NCBI GenBank assembly: GCA_001580565.1
Contig: LRBF01000093.1
Span: 1-37,037, forward strand
Length of the DNA stretch: 37,037 nucleotides
Source: Caballeronia megalochromosomata
GTDB lineage: Bacteria > Pseudomonadota > Gammaproteobacteria > Burkholderiales > Burkholderiaceae
Reading direction: 5' to 3'
The notes beneath the pieces were generated by a model. The model was given only the letters and a program-made list of their open reading frames with translations. It made no database searches and was not told where the DNA came from. The position numbers and the translations under genes were made by a program. Of the stretch, positions 11,371-19,362 are shown piece after piece. Numbering within the stretch: the stretch's first letter is position 1; each line of letters begins with the position of its first letter.

Positions 11371-11705
11371 AAAACGGCATTCCGGATGCGGGCGACGTGG
11401 TGAGATTGCACGTCGGCCCGGCGAGAGGCAATGAGCAGGACGGATATCGCGCGGTGCTCGTGATCTCCGATATCGTGATGAACGAGATCACGGGCCGCTT
11501 CACGGGACTGCCGATCACGTCGACGATTCGCGGCTGGGAAACCGAAGTGCCCATCGCGAGTCTCCGGCGTCCCGGCGTCGCGCTCGTCGATCAGCTTCGC
11601 AGCTGGAGCCATCTCCACAGGGAACTCGCGTTCCGTGGCGAGACGGTGACCGAAGAGGAACTCGACGCGGCGAAATACGCGATTCGCGCCTTCCTGCAGC
11701 TATGA
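11367..11705 (+). CDS. mazF: MazF-like endoribonuclease toxin
   Basis: The 112-residue product fits the MazF/PemK family, ribosome-independent mRNA interferases with an SH3-like barrel. The N-terminal strand has PDAGDVVRLHVGP followed by EQDGYRAVLVISD, the second family motif is RFTGLPITSTIRGWETEVPI, and VALVDQLRSWS is the conserved strand-turn. The length is normal, so the toxin looks intact. It overlaps mazE by four bases and ends 41 bp from the convergent binding-protein gene. Toxin activity and the cleavage site are inferred from the family. Confidence 0.92.
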   Translation: MKNGIPDAGDVVRLHVGPARGNEQDGYRAVLVISDIVMNEITGRFTGLPITSTIRGWETEVPIASLRRPGVALVDQLRSWSHLHRELAFRGETVTEEELDAAKYAIRAFLQL

Positions 11706-11746
11706 AAACAGGCGCGCGACGCATCCGCCGCCGCGCGCCCGTCCCG

Positions 11747-12529
11747 TCACTTCGCCGAGATATCGATATTGCCGAGATACTTCTTCGCGTACTTGTCGAT
11801 GGTCCCGTCCGCCTTGACCTTCTCGATCGCCGCGTTGAGTTTCGCCTTCAGCGCATCGTCGCCCTTGCGCACGCCATAGGCGATGCCGCTGCCGAGGATC
11901 TTGTCGTCGCGCACCGGTGCGCCGACGAACGCGAAGCCCTCGCCATCCGGCTTCGAGAGGAAGCCGCTTTGTCCGGCCGGCGCAAGCACGAGCGTCCCGT
12001 CGAGACGGCCGGACTTCAGATCCGCGTACACCTGATTCTGATCCTGATACGGCACGACCTTCACGCCTTCGCTTTCCCAGTGCGCCTTCGCGAACGTCTC
12101 CTGAATCGAGCCCTGCAGCACGCCCACGCTCTTGCCCTTCAGCGATGCCGACGTCGGTTCCAGATTGCTGCCTTTCTTCGCGATCAGTTGCGTCGGCACG
12201 CGATACACGACCGTCGTGAAGTCGATCGCCTGGCGGCGCTGCTCGGTCGCGTTCATCGCGGAGTTGATCGCGTCGAACTTGCGGCCCTGCAGCGCGGGAA
12301 TCAGGCCGTCGAACGACGTCTCGACCCACTTGCACTGCATCTTCGCGGCGGCGCAGACTGCATTGCCCACGTCGATGTCGAGTCCTTGCAATTCGCCCGT
12401 CGACGACTTCGATTCGAACGGCGGATATTGCGCCTCCAGCCCGAAGCGCAGCGTGTCGGCGGCAAGCGCCGCACCGCTTGCGAACGTGCACGCAACGAAC
12501 AATGCGCCGGCGATGTGTTTGAGTTTCAT
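11747..12529 (-). CDS. Periplasmic polar amino-acid-binding protein (HisJ/ArtJ type)
   Basis: The 260-residue protein has a Sec signal peptide ending ALA (about residue 23). The mature protein starts with DTLRFGLEAQYPPFESK and continues with LQGLDIDVGNAVCAAA, the standard opening of family-3 solute-binding proteins for basic or polar amino acids. DAINSAMNATEQRRQAIDFT is the second conserved block. The start is supported by CTCTGGAG upstream. It is the second gene of an operon, 23 bp after an aminotransferase. No permease or ATPase follows, so it must either share a transporter encoded elsewhere or act as a sensor. The ligand is not predictable; methionine or a related amino acid would suit the neighbour. 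Confidence 0.92.
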   Translation of the reverse strand: MKLKHIAGALFVACTFASGAALAADTLRFGLEAQYPPFESKSSTGELQGLDIDVGNAVCAAAKMQCKWVETSFDGLIPALQGRKFDAINSAMNATEQRRQAIDFTTVVYRVPTQLIAKKGSNLEPTSASLKGKSVGVLQGSIQETFAKAHWESEGVKVVPYQDQNQVYADLKSGRLDGTLVLAPAGQSGFLSKPDGEGFAFVGAPVRDDKILGSGIAYGVRKGDDALKAKLNAAIEKVKADGTIDKYAKKYLGNIDISAK

Positions 12530-12552
12530 CGTGTTGGTCTCCAGAGAAATCG

Positions 12553-13707
12553 TCAGATCGAAGAAAGGCGCCGCGCGCCTTCGATGAGCGTGTCGTCGTC
12601 CTTCGCGAAGGAAAGGCGGATCAGGTGGTTGTCGGTGCCGTCGGTGTAGAACGCGGACAGCGGAATCGTCGCGACGCGCGCCTCGCGGATCAGGCGCAGC
12701 ACGAAGTCGCTGTCGGACTCGTTCGAGATCGCGTCGTACCGCGCCAGCATGAAGAAACTGCCCGCGCTCGGCAACAGCTCGAAACGCGAGTCCTTCAGCG
12801 ATTCGGCCAGCAGATCGCGCTTGTGCTGATAGAACGGACCGAGATTCAGATAGCTCGATTCGTCCGCGAGCGCTTCGGCGAAGGCCATCTGCATCGGTGT
12901 ATCGGCGGAAAAGGTCATGAACTGGTGGACCTTGCGAATCTCGGCCGTCAGCGCCGCAGGCGCGAGACAGTAGCCGACGCGCCAGCCCGTCACGTGATAC
13001 GACTTGCCGAACGACGACACGATCACGCTGCGCTCGGCCAGCTCGGGATAGCGCGCCATGCCGTGATGCGGCGCGCCGTCGAACACGACGTGCTCGTAGA
13101 CTTCGTCCGAGAGCACGACGATCTTCGTGTCGCGCGTGAGCGCGGTGAGCCGTTCGATGTCGGCGGACGTGAACGCACTGCCGGTCGGATTGTGCGGCGT
13201 GTTGACGAGGATCATGCGCGTCTTCGGCGTGATCGCGGCGGCGACTTCGTCCCAGTCGATGTGGAAAGTCTCCGGCGAGAGCTTGATGGCGACGGGCGTA
13301 GCGCCCTGCAACTGCACGATCGGCGCGTAGCTGTCGAAGGACGGCTCGAAGTAGATGACTTCGTCGCCCGGATGCACGAGCGCACTGATCGTCGCGTACA
13401 GGCCTTCGCTCGCACTCGCGACCACGGTGATTTCCGTGTCCGGATCGTACTGCGCGCCGTACAGTTTCTGCGTCTTCACGGCGATCGCCTCGCGCAGCGC
13501 GAGGACGCCGGACATCGGCGAGTATTGGTTATGTCCTGCCCGCATGGCTCGCTCGACGCCTTCGATCAGCTTCGGATCGCAGGCGAAGTTCGGCGCGCCT
13601 TGCGACAGGTTGAGCGCGTGATGCTCCTCGGCCAACTGGCCGATGACGGTGAAAATGGTCGTGCCGACATTCGGCAGCTTCGACTCGGGAATGCAGGCGC
13701 TTTGCAC
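12553..13707 (-). CDS. PLP-dependent aminotransferase, methionine/kynurenine type (YbdL-like)
   Basis: The 384-residue enzyme is a class I/II aminotransferase. It has SKLPNVGTTIFTVIGQ at the start, PHNPTG (171-176), SDEVYEHVVF (200-209) and the Schiff-base motif SSFGKSYHVTGWRVGYC with Lys235. The last motif is that of YbdL and related enzymes, which prefer methionine, aromatic amino acids or kynurenine. I place the start at a GTG with GGAG eight bases upstream; this gives nearly the YbdL length, while the frame stays open to a TTG at 13764. It is the first gene of an operon with the binding protein and is divergent from a LysR regulator that probably controls it. Confidence 0.92.
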   Translation of the reverse strand: MQSACIPESKLPNVGTTIFTVIGQLAEEHHALNLSQGAPNFACDPKLIEGVERAMRAGHNQYSPMSGVLALREAIAVKTQKLYGAQYDPDTEITVVASASEGLYATISALVHPGDEVIYFEPSFDSYAPIVQLQGATPVAIKLSPETFHIDWDEVAAAITPKTRMILVNTPHNPTGSAFTSADIERLTALTRDTKIVVLSDEVYEHVVFDGAPHHGMARYPELAERSVIVSSFGKSYHVTGWRVGYCLAPAALTAEIRKVHQFMTFSADTPMQMAFAEALADESSYLNLGPFYQHKRDLLAESLKDSRFELLPSAGSFFMLARYDAISNESDSDFVLRLIREARVATIPLSAFYTDGTDNHLIRLSFAKDDDTLIEGARRLSSI

Positions 13708-13773
13708 GGCAAGGTTCTCCGGTATTGCGGTTCGCGATGGCTGCCGTCGATTCAACCGCAGCAATAAAGCGCG

Positions 13774-13791
13774 GACAATCGAAACTTTGTC
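13774..13791. promoter_or_regulatory. Possible LysR binding site
   Basis: GACAA and TTGTC form an inverted repeat with 8 bp between them in the gap separating the divergent aminotransferase and LysR genes. Position and symmetry suit a LysR operator. The arms are short and no -35/-10 pair stands out, so support is weak. Confidence 0.35.
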
Positions 13792-13813
13792 ATACTAGCC
13801 ATGCTTCCAGATC

Positions 13814-14773
13814 ATGGCTACAAGCCAAAACCCGATAGCTCCGATGAAACCGCTGCCCTCCCTCGACGTGCTCAAAACCTTTCTGGTCGTCGCCCAGAAG
13901 CTGAATTTCACGCGCGCGGCCGAGGTGCTGAACGTGACGCAGGGCGCGGTCAGCCGCCAGATCGCCGGACTGGAGACGCATCTCGGCCATGCGCTTTTCA
14001 CGCGGCAGGCGCGCGGGCTCGCGCTGACGCATCACGGCGCGTTGCTCGTCGCGCCCTTGCAGCAGGCGTTCGCGCAGATCGACGATGCGCTCGCGAAAGG
14101 CGGCGCGCAATCCGGCATTCTGCGCGTGAAGTGCCCGACCTGCGCGATGCGCTGGGTGCTGCCGCGCGTCATCCGCCTGCAGAACGAGCGGCCCGAGCTG
14201 GTGGTGGAGGTGACGGCGTCGGTGTCGCACGGGGTCGAGTTCGACGCCGAGCAGTTCGACGCGGCGATCGTCTTCACGAGCGCGCCGTCGTCGCCAAAGG
14301 GCGTGACGGTGCACCGTCTTTTCGACGAAGTGCTGACGCCCGTCTGCGCGCCCGAACTGTGGAAGCCGAAGAAACAAGCCACGCCCACGCCCGACGATCT
14401 CGCCGGCAAGACGCTGCTGCATCCCACGCGCGACCGCCGCGACTGGCTTCTGTGGCTCGGCGCTTACGGCTACGCGGGCCTGCCGTCGACGAAGGCGCAG
14501 CATTTCGACACGCTGGATCTGGCGATGTCCTCGGCGATGCAGGGCCTGGGCGTGACGATCGGCGATGTCTCTCTGATCGAGGAAGACTTGCGCGCGAAAC
14601 GCGTGATCGCGCCGTTCCCGCTCTGCGTGCAAAGCGGCGCCGCGTATTACCTCGTGTATCCGGAGCGGCCCGCGCCATCGCCCGCATTGCAACAATTCGC
14701 GCAATGGCTGGGCGACGAGGCGGCGCACACGCGCGAACGGCTCCAGGCCCGCACCCACGCGGCGCAGGCCTGA
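13814..14773 (+). CDS. LysR-family regulator (GcvA-like)
   Basis: The 319-residue protein has an N-terminal winged helix-turn-helix (about residues 14-70; NFTRAAEVLNVTQGAVSRQIAGLE is the recognition region) and a LysR substrate-binding domain from about residue 100. The phrases GLALTHHG and RVIRLQNERPELVVEV point to the GcvA subgroup. It is divergent from the aminotransferase/binding-protein operon, the usual arrangement for a regulator of its neighbour. An alternative start at 13844 begins directly with MKPLPSLDVLKTF and fits the family better; neither start has a good ribosome site. The effector is unknown. Confidence 0.9.
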   Translation: MATSQNPIAPMKPLPSLDVLKTFLVVAQKLNFTRAAEVLNVTQGAVSRQIAGLETHLGHALFTRQARGLALTHHGALLVAPLQQAFAQIDDALAKGGAQSGILRVKCPTCAMRWVLPRVIRLQNERPELVVEVTASVSHGVEFDAEQFDAAIVFTSAPSSPKGVTVHRLFDEVLTPVCAPELWKPKKQATPTPDDLAGKTLLHPTRDRRDWLLWLGAYGYAGLPSTKAQHFDTLDLAMSSAMQGLGVTIGDVSLIEEDLRAKRVIAPFPLCVQSGAAYYLVYPERPAPSPALQQFAQWLGDEAAHTRERLQARTHAAQA

Positions 14774-14780
14774 AGCGGCA

Positions 14781-15935
14781 TCACATGCCGTGCTTGGTGA
14801 CGACCGACTCCCACTGCCCGTTCTTCACCTGATACAGCGTCGATGACGCGTTCTTCAGCGCGCCATTGCTGTCGAAGGCGATCGGCCCGGTGATCCCGTC
14901 GAACGAGTTCGTCTTCAGCACCGGCCGGTACACCTTCGGGTCGATGGAATTGGCCTTTTGCATCGCGTTGATCGCGGCCCACGCGGCGTCGTAGCCGAAC
15001 GGCGCATACGAGAGGATCGCGACGCCGAAACGCTTCTGGAACTTGTCGCTGAACGCCTTTCCTTCGGGCAGCTTGTCGAGCGGGCTGCCGTATTCCCACG
15101 CCTGCGCGCCCTCGGCGGCATCGCCCGCGAGCTTGAGGAAGTCGGTGTCCATCACGCCGCCGCCGCCCACGAACTGCGCGTTCATGCCGAGCTGCTTCAT
15201 CCGCTTGACGACCGCCGCGGCCTGCCGGTCGAGGCCGCCGAAGAAAATCAGGTCCGCGTTGGCGGCCTTGATGCGCGTGAGCTGCGCGCTGAAGTCGACG
15301 GTCTGGTTGTCGCTGTACTCGCGCGTCACGATCGCGCCGCCTTTCGCCTTCACCGCCTTCTCGAACTCGTCGGCCTCGCCCTGACCGAAGGCCGTGCGGT
15401 CGTCGATGATCGCAATGCGCTTCGCCTTCGTCGTGCCCACCGCATAGACGCCGGCGTTGCCCGCGTTCTGCGCGTCGCTCGAAATCACCGTGAACATGTT
15501 TTCCAGGCCGCGCGTCGTGATGGTCGGATTGGTCGCGGCGGGGTCGATCGTCGGGATGCCGGCGCTGTTGTAGATCGGCGAGGCGGGCAGCGTCGTGCCC
15601 GAATTGAAGTGGCCGACGACGACCACGACACCGTCATCGACGAGCTTCTGCGCCGCCTGCACGCCGACGCGCGGGTCGGCCTGATCGTCTTCCGCGCGGA
15701 TCTCGAACTTCGCCGTCTTGCCGCCGATCGTGATCTTCTTCGCGTTGGCTTCGTCGAGCGCCAGCTGCACGCCGTTCTGGAGGTCCTTCCCGTAACCCGC
15801 ATTCGCGCCCGTCAGCGGCGCGGCGAAACCCACTTTCACCGGCAGTTCGTCGGCGCTCGCGGCGAAAGGCGCGGCGGCGAGGGTGGCCGTGGCGCACGCC
15901 ACGAGCCATGCCAAAGGTTTGGTACGGAAGCGCAT
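14781..15935 (-). CDS. Branched-chain-type amino-acid-binding protein (LivK family)
   Basis: The 384-residue protein begins with a Sec signal peptide (cleavage after ASA, about residue 28). The mature part starts with ELPVKVGFAAPLTGANAGYGKDLQNGVQLA, the hallmark of type-I periplasmic binding proteins of the Leu/Ile/Val family. VGHFNSGTTLPASPIYNSAGIPTI and YDAAWAAINAM are further family blocks. The start is supported by GGAGAGG ahead of the ATG. No LivH, M, G or F gene is adjacent, so the transporter must be encoded elsewhere. It is convergent with the LysR gene, 7 bp away. Confidence 0.93.
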   Translation of the reverse strand: MRFRTKPLAWLVACATATLAAAPFAASADELPVKVGFAAPLTGANAGYGKDLQNGVQLALDEANAKKITIGGKTAKFEIRAEDDQADPRVGVQAAQKLVDDGVVVVVGHFNSGTTLPASPIYNSAGIPTIDPAATNPTITTRGLENMFTVISSDAQNAGNAGVYAVGTTKAKRIAIIDDRTAFGQGEADEFEKAVKAKGGAIVTREYSDNQTVDFSAQLTRIKAANADLIFFGGLDRQAAAVVKRMKQLGMNAQFVGGGGVMDTDFLKLAGDAAEGAQAWEYGSPLDKLPEGKAFSDKFQKRFGVAILSYAPFGYDAAWAAINAMQKANSIDPKVYRPVLKTNSFDGITGPIAFDSNGALKNASSTLYQVKNGQWESVVTKHGM

Positions 15936-15992
15936 GATTTTTCCTCTCCTTTTTGATTTGGCAATCGAATGAAACACGACCGGTTCAGTGCC

Positions 15993-16009
15993 GGCAAGAC
16001 GGGCTTGCC
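15993..16009 (-). other. Hairpin in the intergenic region upstream of livK-like gene
   Basis: GGCAAG and CTTGCC pair across a 5-base loop about 60 bp upstream of the livK-like start, so the hairpin may lie in its 5' leader. In the 15936-16304 gap I see no gene. The right part holds the marR promoter. Confidence 0.35.
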
Positions 16010-16268
16010 CTCAACGGTCCGGCAATCGGGCGATGAAAGCAGCCGCTTCGCGCGCAGCCCGGCACAGGCAGCGGACATGCGCAATGTAGAAAACCAATTT
16101 GGGCGCGTCTTGGTGTTAAGTCGCAGGTCCGATGCGGATTTCGGCACAGCCCCGATGCGCCGCGATCGCACGCCCGGGGCGGCTTGGCACGTTTCGCCGC
16201 CGCGCCGCGCACGACGATTCCCGACCATTCGAAAGCCACGCCTATCGCATCGATTGAAATTCCCCCGC

Positions 16269-16297
16269 TTGACAAAGTGCATATGCACAAATATTCT
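16269..16297 (+). promoter_or_regulatory. marR promoter with embedded operator
   Basis: TTGACA (16269-16274) and TATTCT (16292-16297) are 17 bp apart, a near-consensus sigma-70 promoter. The perfect palindrome GTGCATATGCAC (16277-16288) fills the spacer, so a bound repressor would block RNA polymerase. The same 12 bp recurs before the SDR gene. Confidence 0.88.
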
Positions 16298-16304
16298 GCG
16301 TGAC

Positions 16305-16733
16305 ATGACGTCCAACTCTTCTCCTCTCGATTGCAACTGTTTCGCGATCCGCCAGGCGGCGCGTTATGTGTCGCAGATGTACGAGCGGCATTTGAACGCG
16401 GTCGGCATCACGGCGGCGCAGTTCACGATTCTCGCCGCGATCGGGCGCAAGCCCGGCGTGCAGATGATCGAACTCGCCGACGCGATGGTGATGGACCGCA
16501 CCACGCTAGTTCGTGCGCTCAAACCTTTGCAACGCGATGGTCTGGTCGAGGCCGCGCAGGAATCGGCCAGCTCGCGCGCGGTCGGCCTGCGGCTGACGAC
16601 GACCGGCCGGGACACGCTCGTGAAGGCGTCCGCGCAATGGCGTGTGGCGCAGGCGGAATTCGAAGCGAAGTTCGGTCAGAAACGCGCGAAGGCATTACGC
16701 GAGTCGCTGTTCGAACTGACGACGATGGAGTGA
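16305..16733 (+). CDS. MarR-family transcriptional repressor
   Basis: The 142-residue protein has the MarR layout. An N-terminal helix pair (CNCFAIRQAARYVSQMYERH) is followed by a winged helix-turn-helix in the middle (QMIELADAMVMDRTTLVRAL), a wing ending in RAVGLRLTTTGRD, and a C-terminal dimer helix. The ATG lies eight bases after the -10 box, so the leader is very short or absent. Its own promoter and the following SDR-thiolase operon carry the same palindrome, so it most likely represses both and is released by a metabolite of that pathway. Cys11 and Cys13 near the N-terminus could be redox-sensitive, but this is speculation. Confidence 0.92.
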   Translation: MTSNSSPLDCNCFAIRQAARYVSQMYERHLNAVGITAAQFTILAAIGRKPGVQMIELADAMVMDRTTLVRALKPLQRDGLVEAAQESASSRAVGLRLTTTGRDTLVKASAQWRVAQAEFEAKFGQKRAKALRESLFELTTME

Positions 16734-16746
16734 GCGATTCAGAGCA

Positions 16747-16769
16747 GGCTCGCCGTGCGCGAGCCTTTT
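16747..16769 (+). terminator. Intrinsic terminator after marR
   Basis: GGCTCGC (16747-16753) pairs with GCGAGCC (16759-16765) over a 5-base loop, followed by TTTT. It lies between marR and the SDR gene, so the SDR-thiolase operon probably has its own promoter. Confidence 0.75.
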
Positions 16770-16783
16770 ATCGATCGATATTA

Positions 16784-16795
16784 GTGCATATGCAC
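16784..16795 (+). promoter_or_regulatory. MarR operator upstream of SDR-thiolase operon
   Basis: GTGCATATGCAC, a perfect 12-bp palindrome identical to the one inside the marR promoter, sits 17 bp before the SDR start codon. TATTAG at 16779-16784 could be the -10 box, although no -35 is clear. Repressor bound here would cover the start of transcription. Confidence 0.82.
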
Positions 16796-16812
16796 AGTAG
16801 ATGGAGCACAGC

Positions 16813-17520
16813 ATGCAGGTTAAAGGAAAAGTCGTACTCGTCACCGGCGCCAATCGCGGCCTCGGCAAGCAATTCGCGAAGTCGCTGCTCGAAGCGGGCG
16901 CGGCGAAGGTCTACGCCGCCGCGCGCGATCCGAAGAGCGTCGATATTCCCGGCGTCGAAGCGATCCGTCTCGACGTCACCAACGCCGCCGATATCGCCGA
17001 AGCGGCCGCGACCTACACCGACGTGCAAGTGATCGTCAACAACGCGGGCGTGACGACGCGCGGCCTGCTCGTCGATCCGGCATCGACGCAAGGCATCCGT
17101 GATCTGCTCGAAACCAACACCTTCGGACCGATCGCGCTCACGCAGGCTTTCGCGCCCGTGCTGAAGAAGAACGGCGGCGGCGTGGTCATCAACATCCTGT
17201 CTGTGCTGAGCTGGGTCTCGTTGCCAGCCGGCGGCGCGTATCACATTTCGAAGGCGGCGGCGTGGGCGGCCACGAACGCATTGCGCGAGGAGTTGCGCGA
17301 GCAGGGCACGCTCGTCGTGGCGGCGCACCCCGGCTACATCGACACCGACATGACCGCGCAAGTCACCGCGGCGAAGTCGACGCCCGAGCATGTGGTGAAC
17401 GAAGTGCTCGCCGCGCTGGAAAAGAACCAGGAAGAAGTGCTCGTCGATGACACCGGCCGCGAAGTCAAGCGTTCGCTCTCGACCGACACGCCCATCTATC
17501 TCACCGGCATTCCCCGTTAA
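16813..17520 (+). CDS. Short-chain dehydrogenase/reductase
   Basis: The 235-residue protein is a classical-type SDR with a Rossmann fold: TGANRGLG (residues 11-18) binds NAD(P), NNAG (76-79) is the structural motif, and Ser130 or Ser133 with Tyr143-x3-Lys147 forms the active site. It should reduce or oxidise a carbonyl/alcohol substrate in the cytosol. I choose the ATG at 16813 because GGAG lies eight bases upstream; an ATG at 16801 is also in frame. The thiolase gene follows 13 bp later, so a 3-hydroxyacyl or 3-ketoacyl substrate is likely, though not shown. Expression should be under the MarR protein. Confidence 0.9.
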   Translation: MQVKGKVVLVTGANRGLGKQFAKSLLEAGAAKVYAAARDPKSVDIPGVEAIRLDVTNAADIAEAAATYTDVQVIVNNAGVTTRGLLVDPASTQGIRDLLETNTFGPIALTQAFAPVLKKNGGGVVINILSVLSWVSLPAGGAYHISKAAAWAATNALREELREQGTLVVAAHPGYIDTDMTAQVTAAKSTPEHVVNEVLAALEKNQEEVLVDDTGREVKRSLSTDTPIYLTGIPR

Positions 17521-17533
17521 GCGAGGCAACGAC

Positions 17534-18727
17534 ATGTTCGTGCAAGACATCGTTTTGTGTCATCCGGTGCGTACGGCGATCGGCGCGTTCAACGGCGCGC
17601 TGAAGGACACGCCCGCCGTCGATCTCGGCGCGGCGGCGATCGCCGAAACGCTGCGGCGCGCGGGACGCGCGCTCGATCCGGCGTCGATCGAATCGGTCGT
17701 GTTCGGCAACGTGATTCAGGCGGGCAATCGCATGAATCCGGCGCGGCAAGCGTCGGTGGGTGGCGGCGTGCCCGTCTCGGTGCCCGCGCTCGCTGTGAAT
17801 CGCGTGTGCGGCTCGGGCGCGCAGGCTGTTGCGACGGCCGCGACCGAGATTGCGGCGGGCGTCGTGAAGCTCGCCATCGCGGGCGGCATGGAGAACATGG
17901 ACCGCGCGCCCTATCTGCTCGATGGCGGGCGGCGCGGCTATCGCATGGGCAATGCGCAGATCTACGACAGCATGCTGCGCGACGGCCTCGTCGATGCATT
18001 CTCCGGCGAGCATTCGGGCTGGCACACCGAAGACCTCGTGACGAAGCTCGATATCACGCGTGAAGCGCAGGACCGCTGGGCCGAGCGTTCGCAGCAGTTG
18101 TTCGCGGCCGCGCAGAAGGACGGGGCGTTCGATGCGGAAATCGTCGGTATCGACGTGAAGGCGGGCCGCGAAACCGTCGCGTTCGCGCGCGACGAGCAGC
18201 CGCGCCCGGACACGACGCTCGCGACGCTTTCGAAGCTGCGCCCGGCGTTTCGTCCCGACGGCACGATCACGGCGGGCAATGCGCCGGGGCTGAACAGCGG
18301 CGCATCGGCGATGATCGTGACGAGCCGCAGGGAAGCGGAGGCGCGCGGTATCGAACCGTTCGTGCGGCTCGCGGCGTTCGGCGTGGCGGCGGTCGAACCG
18401 GGCATGTTCGGGCTCGGGCCGGTGCCCGCGGTGCAGCAGGCGCTGCAGCGCGCGGGTTGGACGCTCGGCGACGTGGAGCGCTTCGAGATCAACGAAGCCT
18501 TCGCGGCGGTGCCGATCGCCGTGGCGCGGACGCTCGGCGTGCCGGAAGACATCGTCAATGTGGAGGGCGGCGCGATCGCGCACGGGCATCCGATCGGCGC
18601 GACCGGCGCGGTCCTCACGACGCGTCTCGCCCATGCGATGCATCGCGACGGCGTGAAGCGCGCGATCGTCACGCTGTGCATCGGCGGCGGGCAGGGCATC
18701 GCGCTCGCGCTGGAGACGATCGCGTAG
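17534..18727 (+). CDS. Acetyl-CoA acyltransferase (thiolase)
   Basis: The 397-residue enzyme has all three thiolase active-site blocks: NRVCGSGAQA with nucleophile Cys92, GHPIGATGA with His352, and CIGGGQG with Cys382. It joins or splits 3-ketoacyl-CoA and acetyl-CoA in the cytosol, in either synthesis or beta-oxidation. The frame is open from 17447, but the ATG at 17534 has GAGGCAAC upstream and begins at the normal thiolase N-terminus. It is cotranscribed with the SDR gene. No acyl-CoA ligase, dehydrogenase or hydratase is nearby, so the pair makes up only two steps of a pathway. Confidence 0.95.
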   Translation: MFVQDIVLCHPVRTAIGAFNGALKDTPAVDLGAAAIAETLRRAGRALDPASIESVVFGNVIQAGNRMNPARQASVGGGVPVSVPALAVNRVCGSGAQAVATAATEIAAGVVKLAIAGGMENMDRAPYLLDGGRRGYRMGNAQIYDSMLRDGLVDAFSGEHSGWHTEDLVTKLDITREAQDRWAERSQQLFAAAQKDGAFDAEIVGIDVKAGRETVAFARDEQPRPDTTLATLSKLRPAFRPDGTITAGNAPGLNSGASAMIVTSRREAEARGIEPFVRLAAFGVAAVEPGMFGLGPVPAVQQALQRAGWTLGDVERFEINEAFAAVPIAVARTLGVPEDIVNVEGGAIAHGHPIGATGAVLTTRLAHAMHRDGVKRAIVTLCIGGGQGIALALETIA

Positions 18728-18736
18728 CCGCTCGCG

Positions 18737-19156
18737 TCAGCCCTTCGACGCCTTCTTCTGCATCTCGTCGAATCCCGCCGCGGCTGCTTTCACGTCCGGC
18801 GGGAAGTCATCCATCTCCTGCACCTGACGCACTTCGATCATCTCGTTGTCCGATCCCGGACAACGCTTCGCCCATTCGATCGCTTCCTCGCGCGACTTCA
18901 CCTGAATCATCCAGTAGCCGCCGAGGACTTCCTTCGCCTCGGCGAACGGTCCGTCGGTGACGCGCGGCTTGCCGCCTTCGAACGTGACACGCGCGCCCAT
19001 CGACGGCGGATGCAGCCCGTCGAGCGCGAGCAGCACGCCGGCCTTCTGCAGTTCCTCGTTGTACTTCATCATCGCGGCGACGGCTTCCGCGCTCGGCATC
19101 GCGCCCGGTTGCGCACTTTCGTAGCCGCGCGGGATCATCAGCATCATGAATCGCAT
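18737..19156 (-). CDS. YciI-like (DGPF) family protein
   Basis: The 139-residue protein fits the YCII-related/DGPF family: MRFMMLMIP at the start, GVLLALDGLHPP in the middle, the eponymous DGPF in PRVTDGPFAEAKEVLGGYWMIQV, and an acidic-basic C-terminal helix. It is a small cytosolic ferredoxin-like-fold protein with no agreed function. Members often sit beside an ECF sigma-factor gene, but none is here. It is convergent with the thiolase gene, 9 bp away. The upstream 19157-19362 stretch holds the LacI operator on the other strand. Confidence 0.9.
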   Translation of the reverse strand: MRFMMLMIPRGYESAQPGAMPSAEAVAAMMKYNEELQKAGVLLALDGLHPPSMGARVTFEGGKPRVTDGPFAEAKEVLGGYWMIQVKSREEAIEWAKRCPGSDNEMIEVRQVQEMDDFPPDVKAAAAGFDEMQKKASKG

Positions 19157-19320
19157 GTGGATCGCTCCTTCAAAAGAGTGTATTGGTGTCGGGCGTCTTC
19201 AGCCCGCTCGCACACTACGACGAGCAACATCGCACGGGATCGACACATGCGTGTGAATTTCTGTCTTAAGCGTTTGTCCCTAGTCGATTGCTGTTGCCAT
19301 CGCGCTCGTCCGATCAAATA

Positions 19321-19336
19321 ATGTAATCCATTACAT
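19321..19336 (+). promoter_or_regulatory. LacI-family operator
   Basis: ATGTAAT and ATTACAT form a 16-bp inverted repeat around CC, the size and TGTAA/TTACA style of LacI-family sites. It starts 42 bp upstream of the lacI start. A weak promoter (TTGCCA at 19294-19299, AATAAT at 19317-19322, 17-bp spacer) would overlap it, so autorepression of the whole operon is expected. Confidence 0.75.
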
Positions 19337-19362
19337 CTCGATCGCCGCCGAGCGACTGGGCA

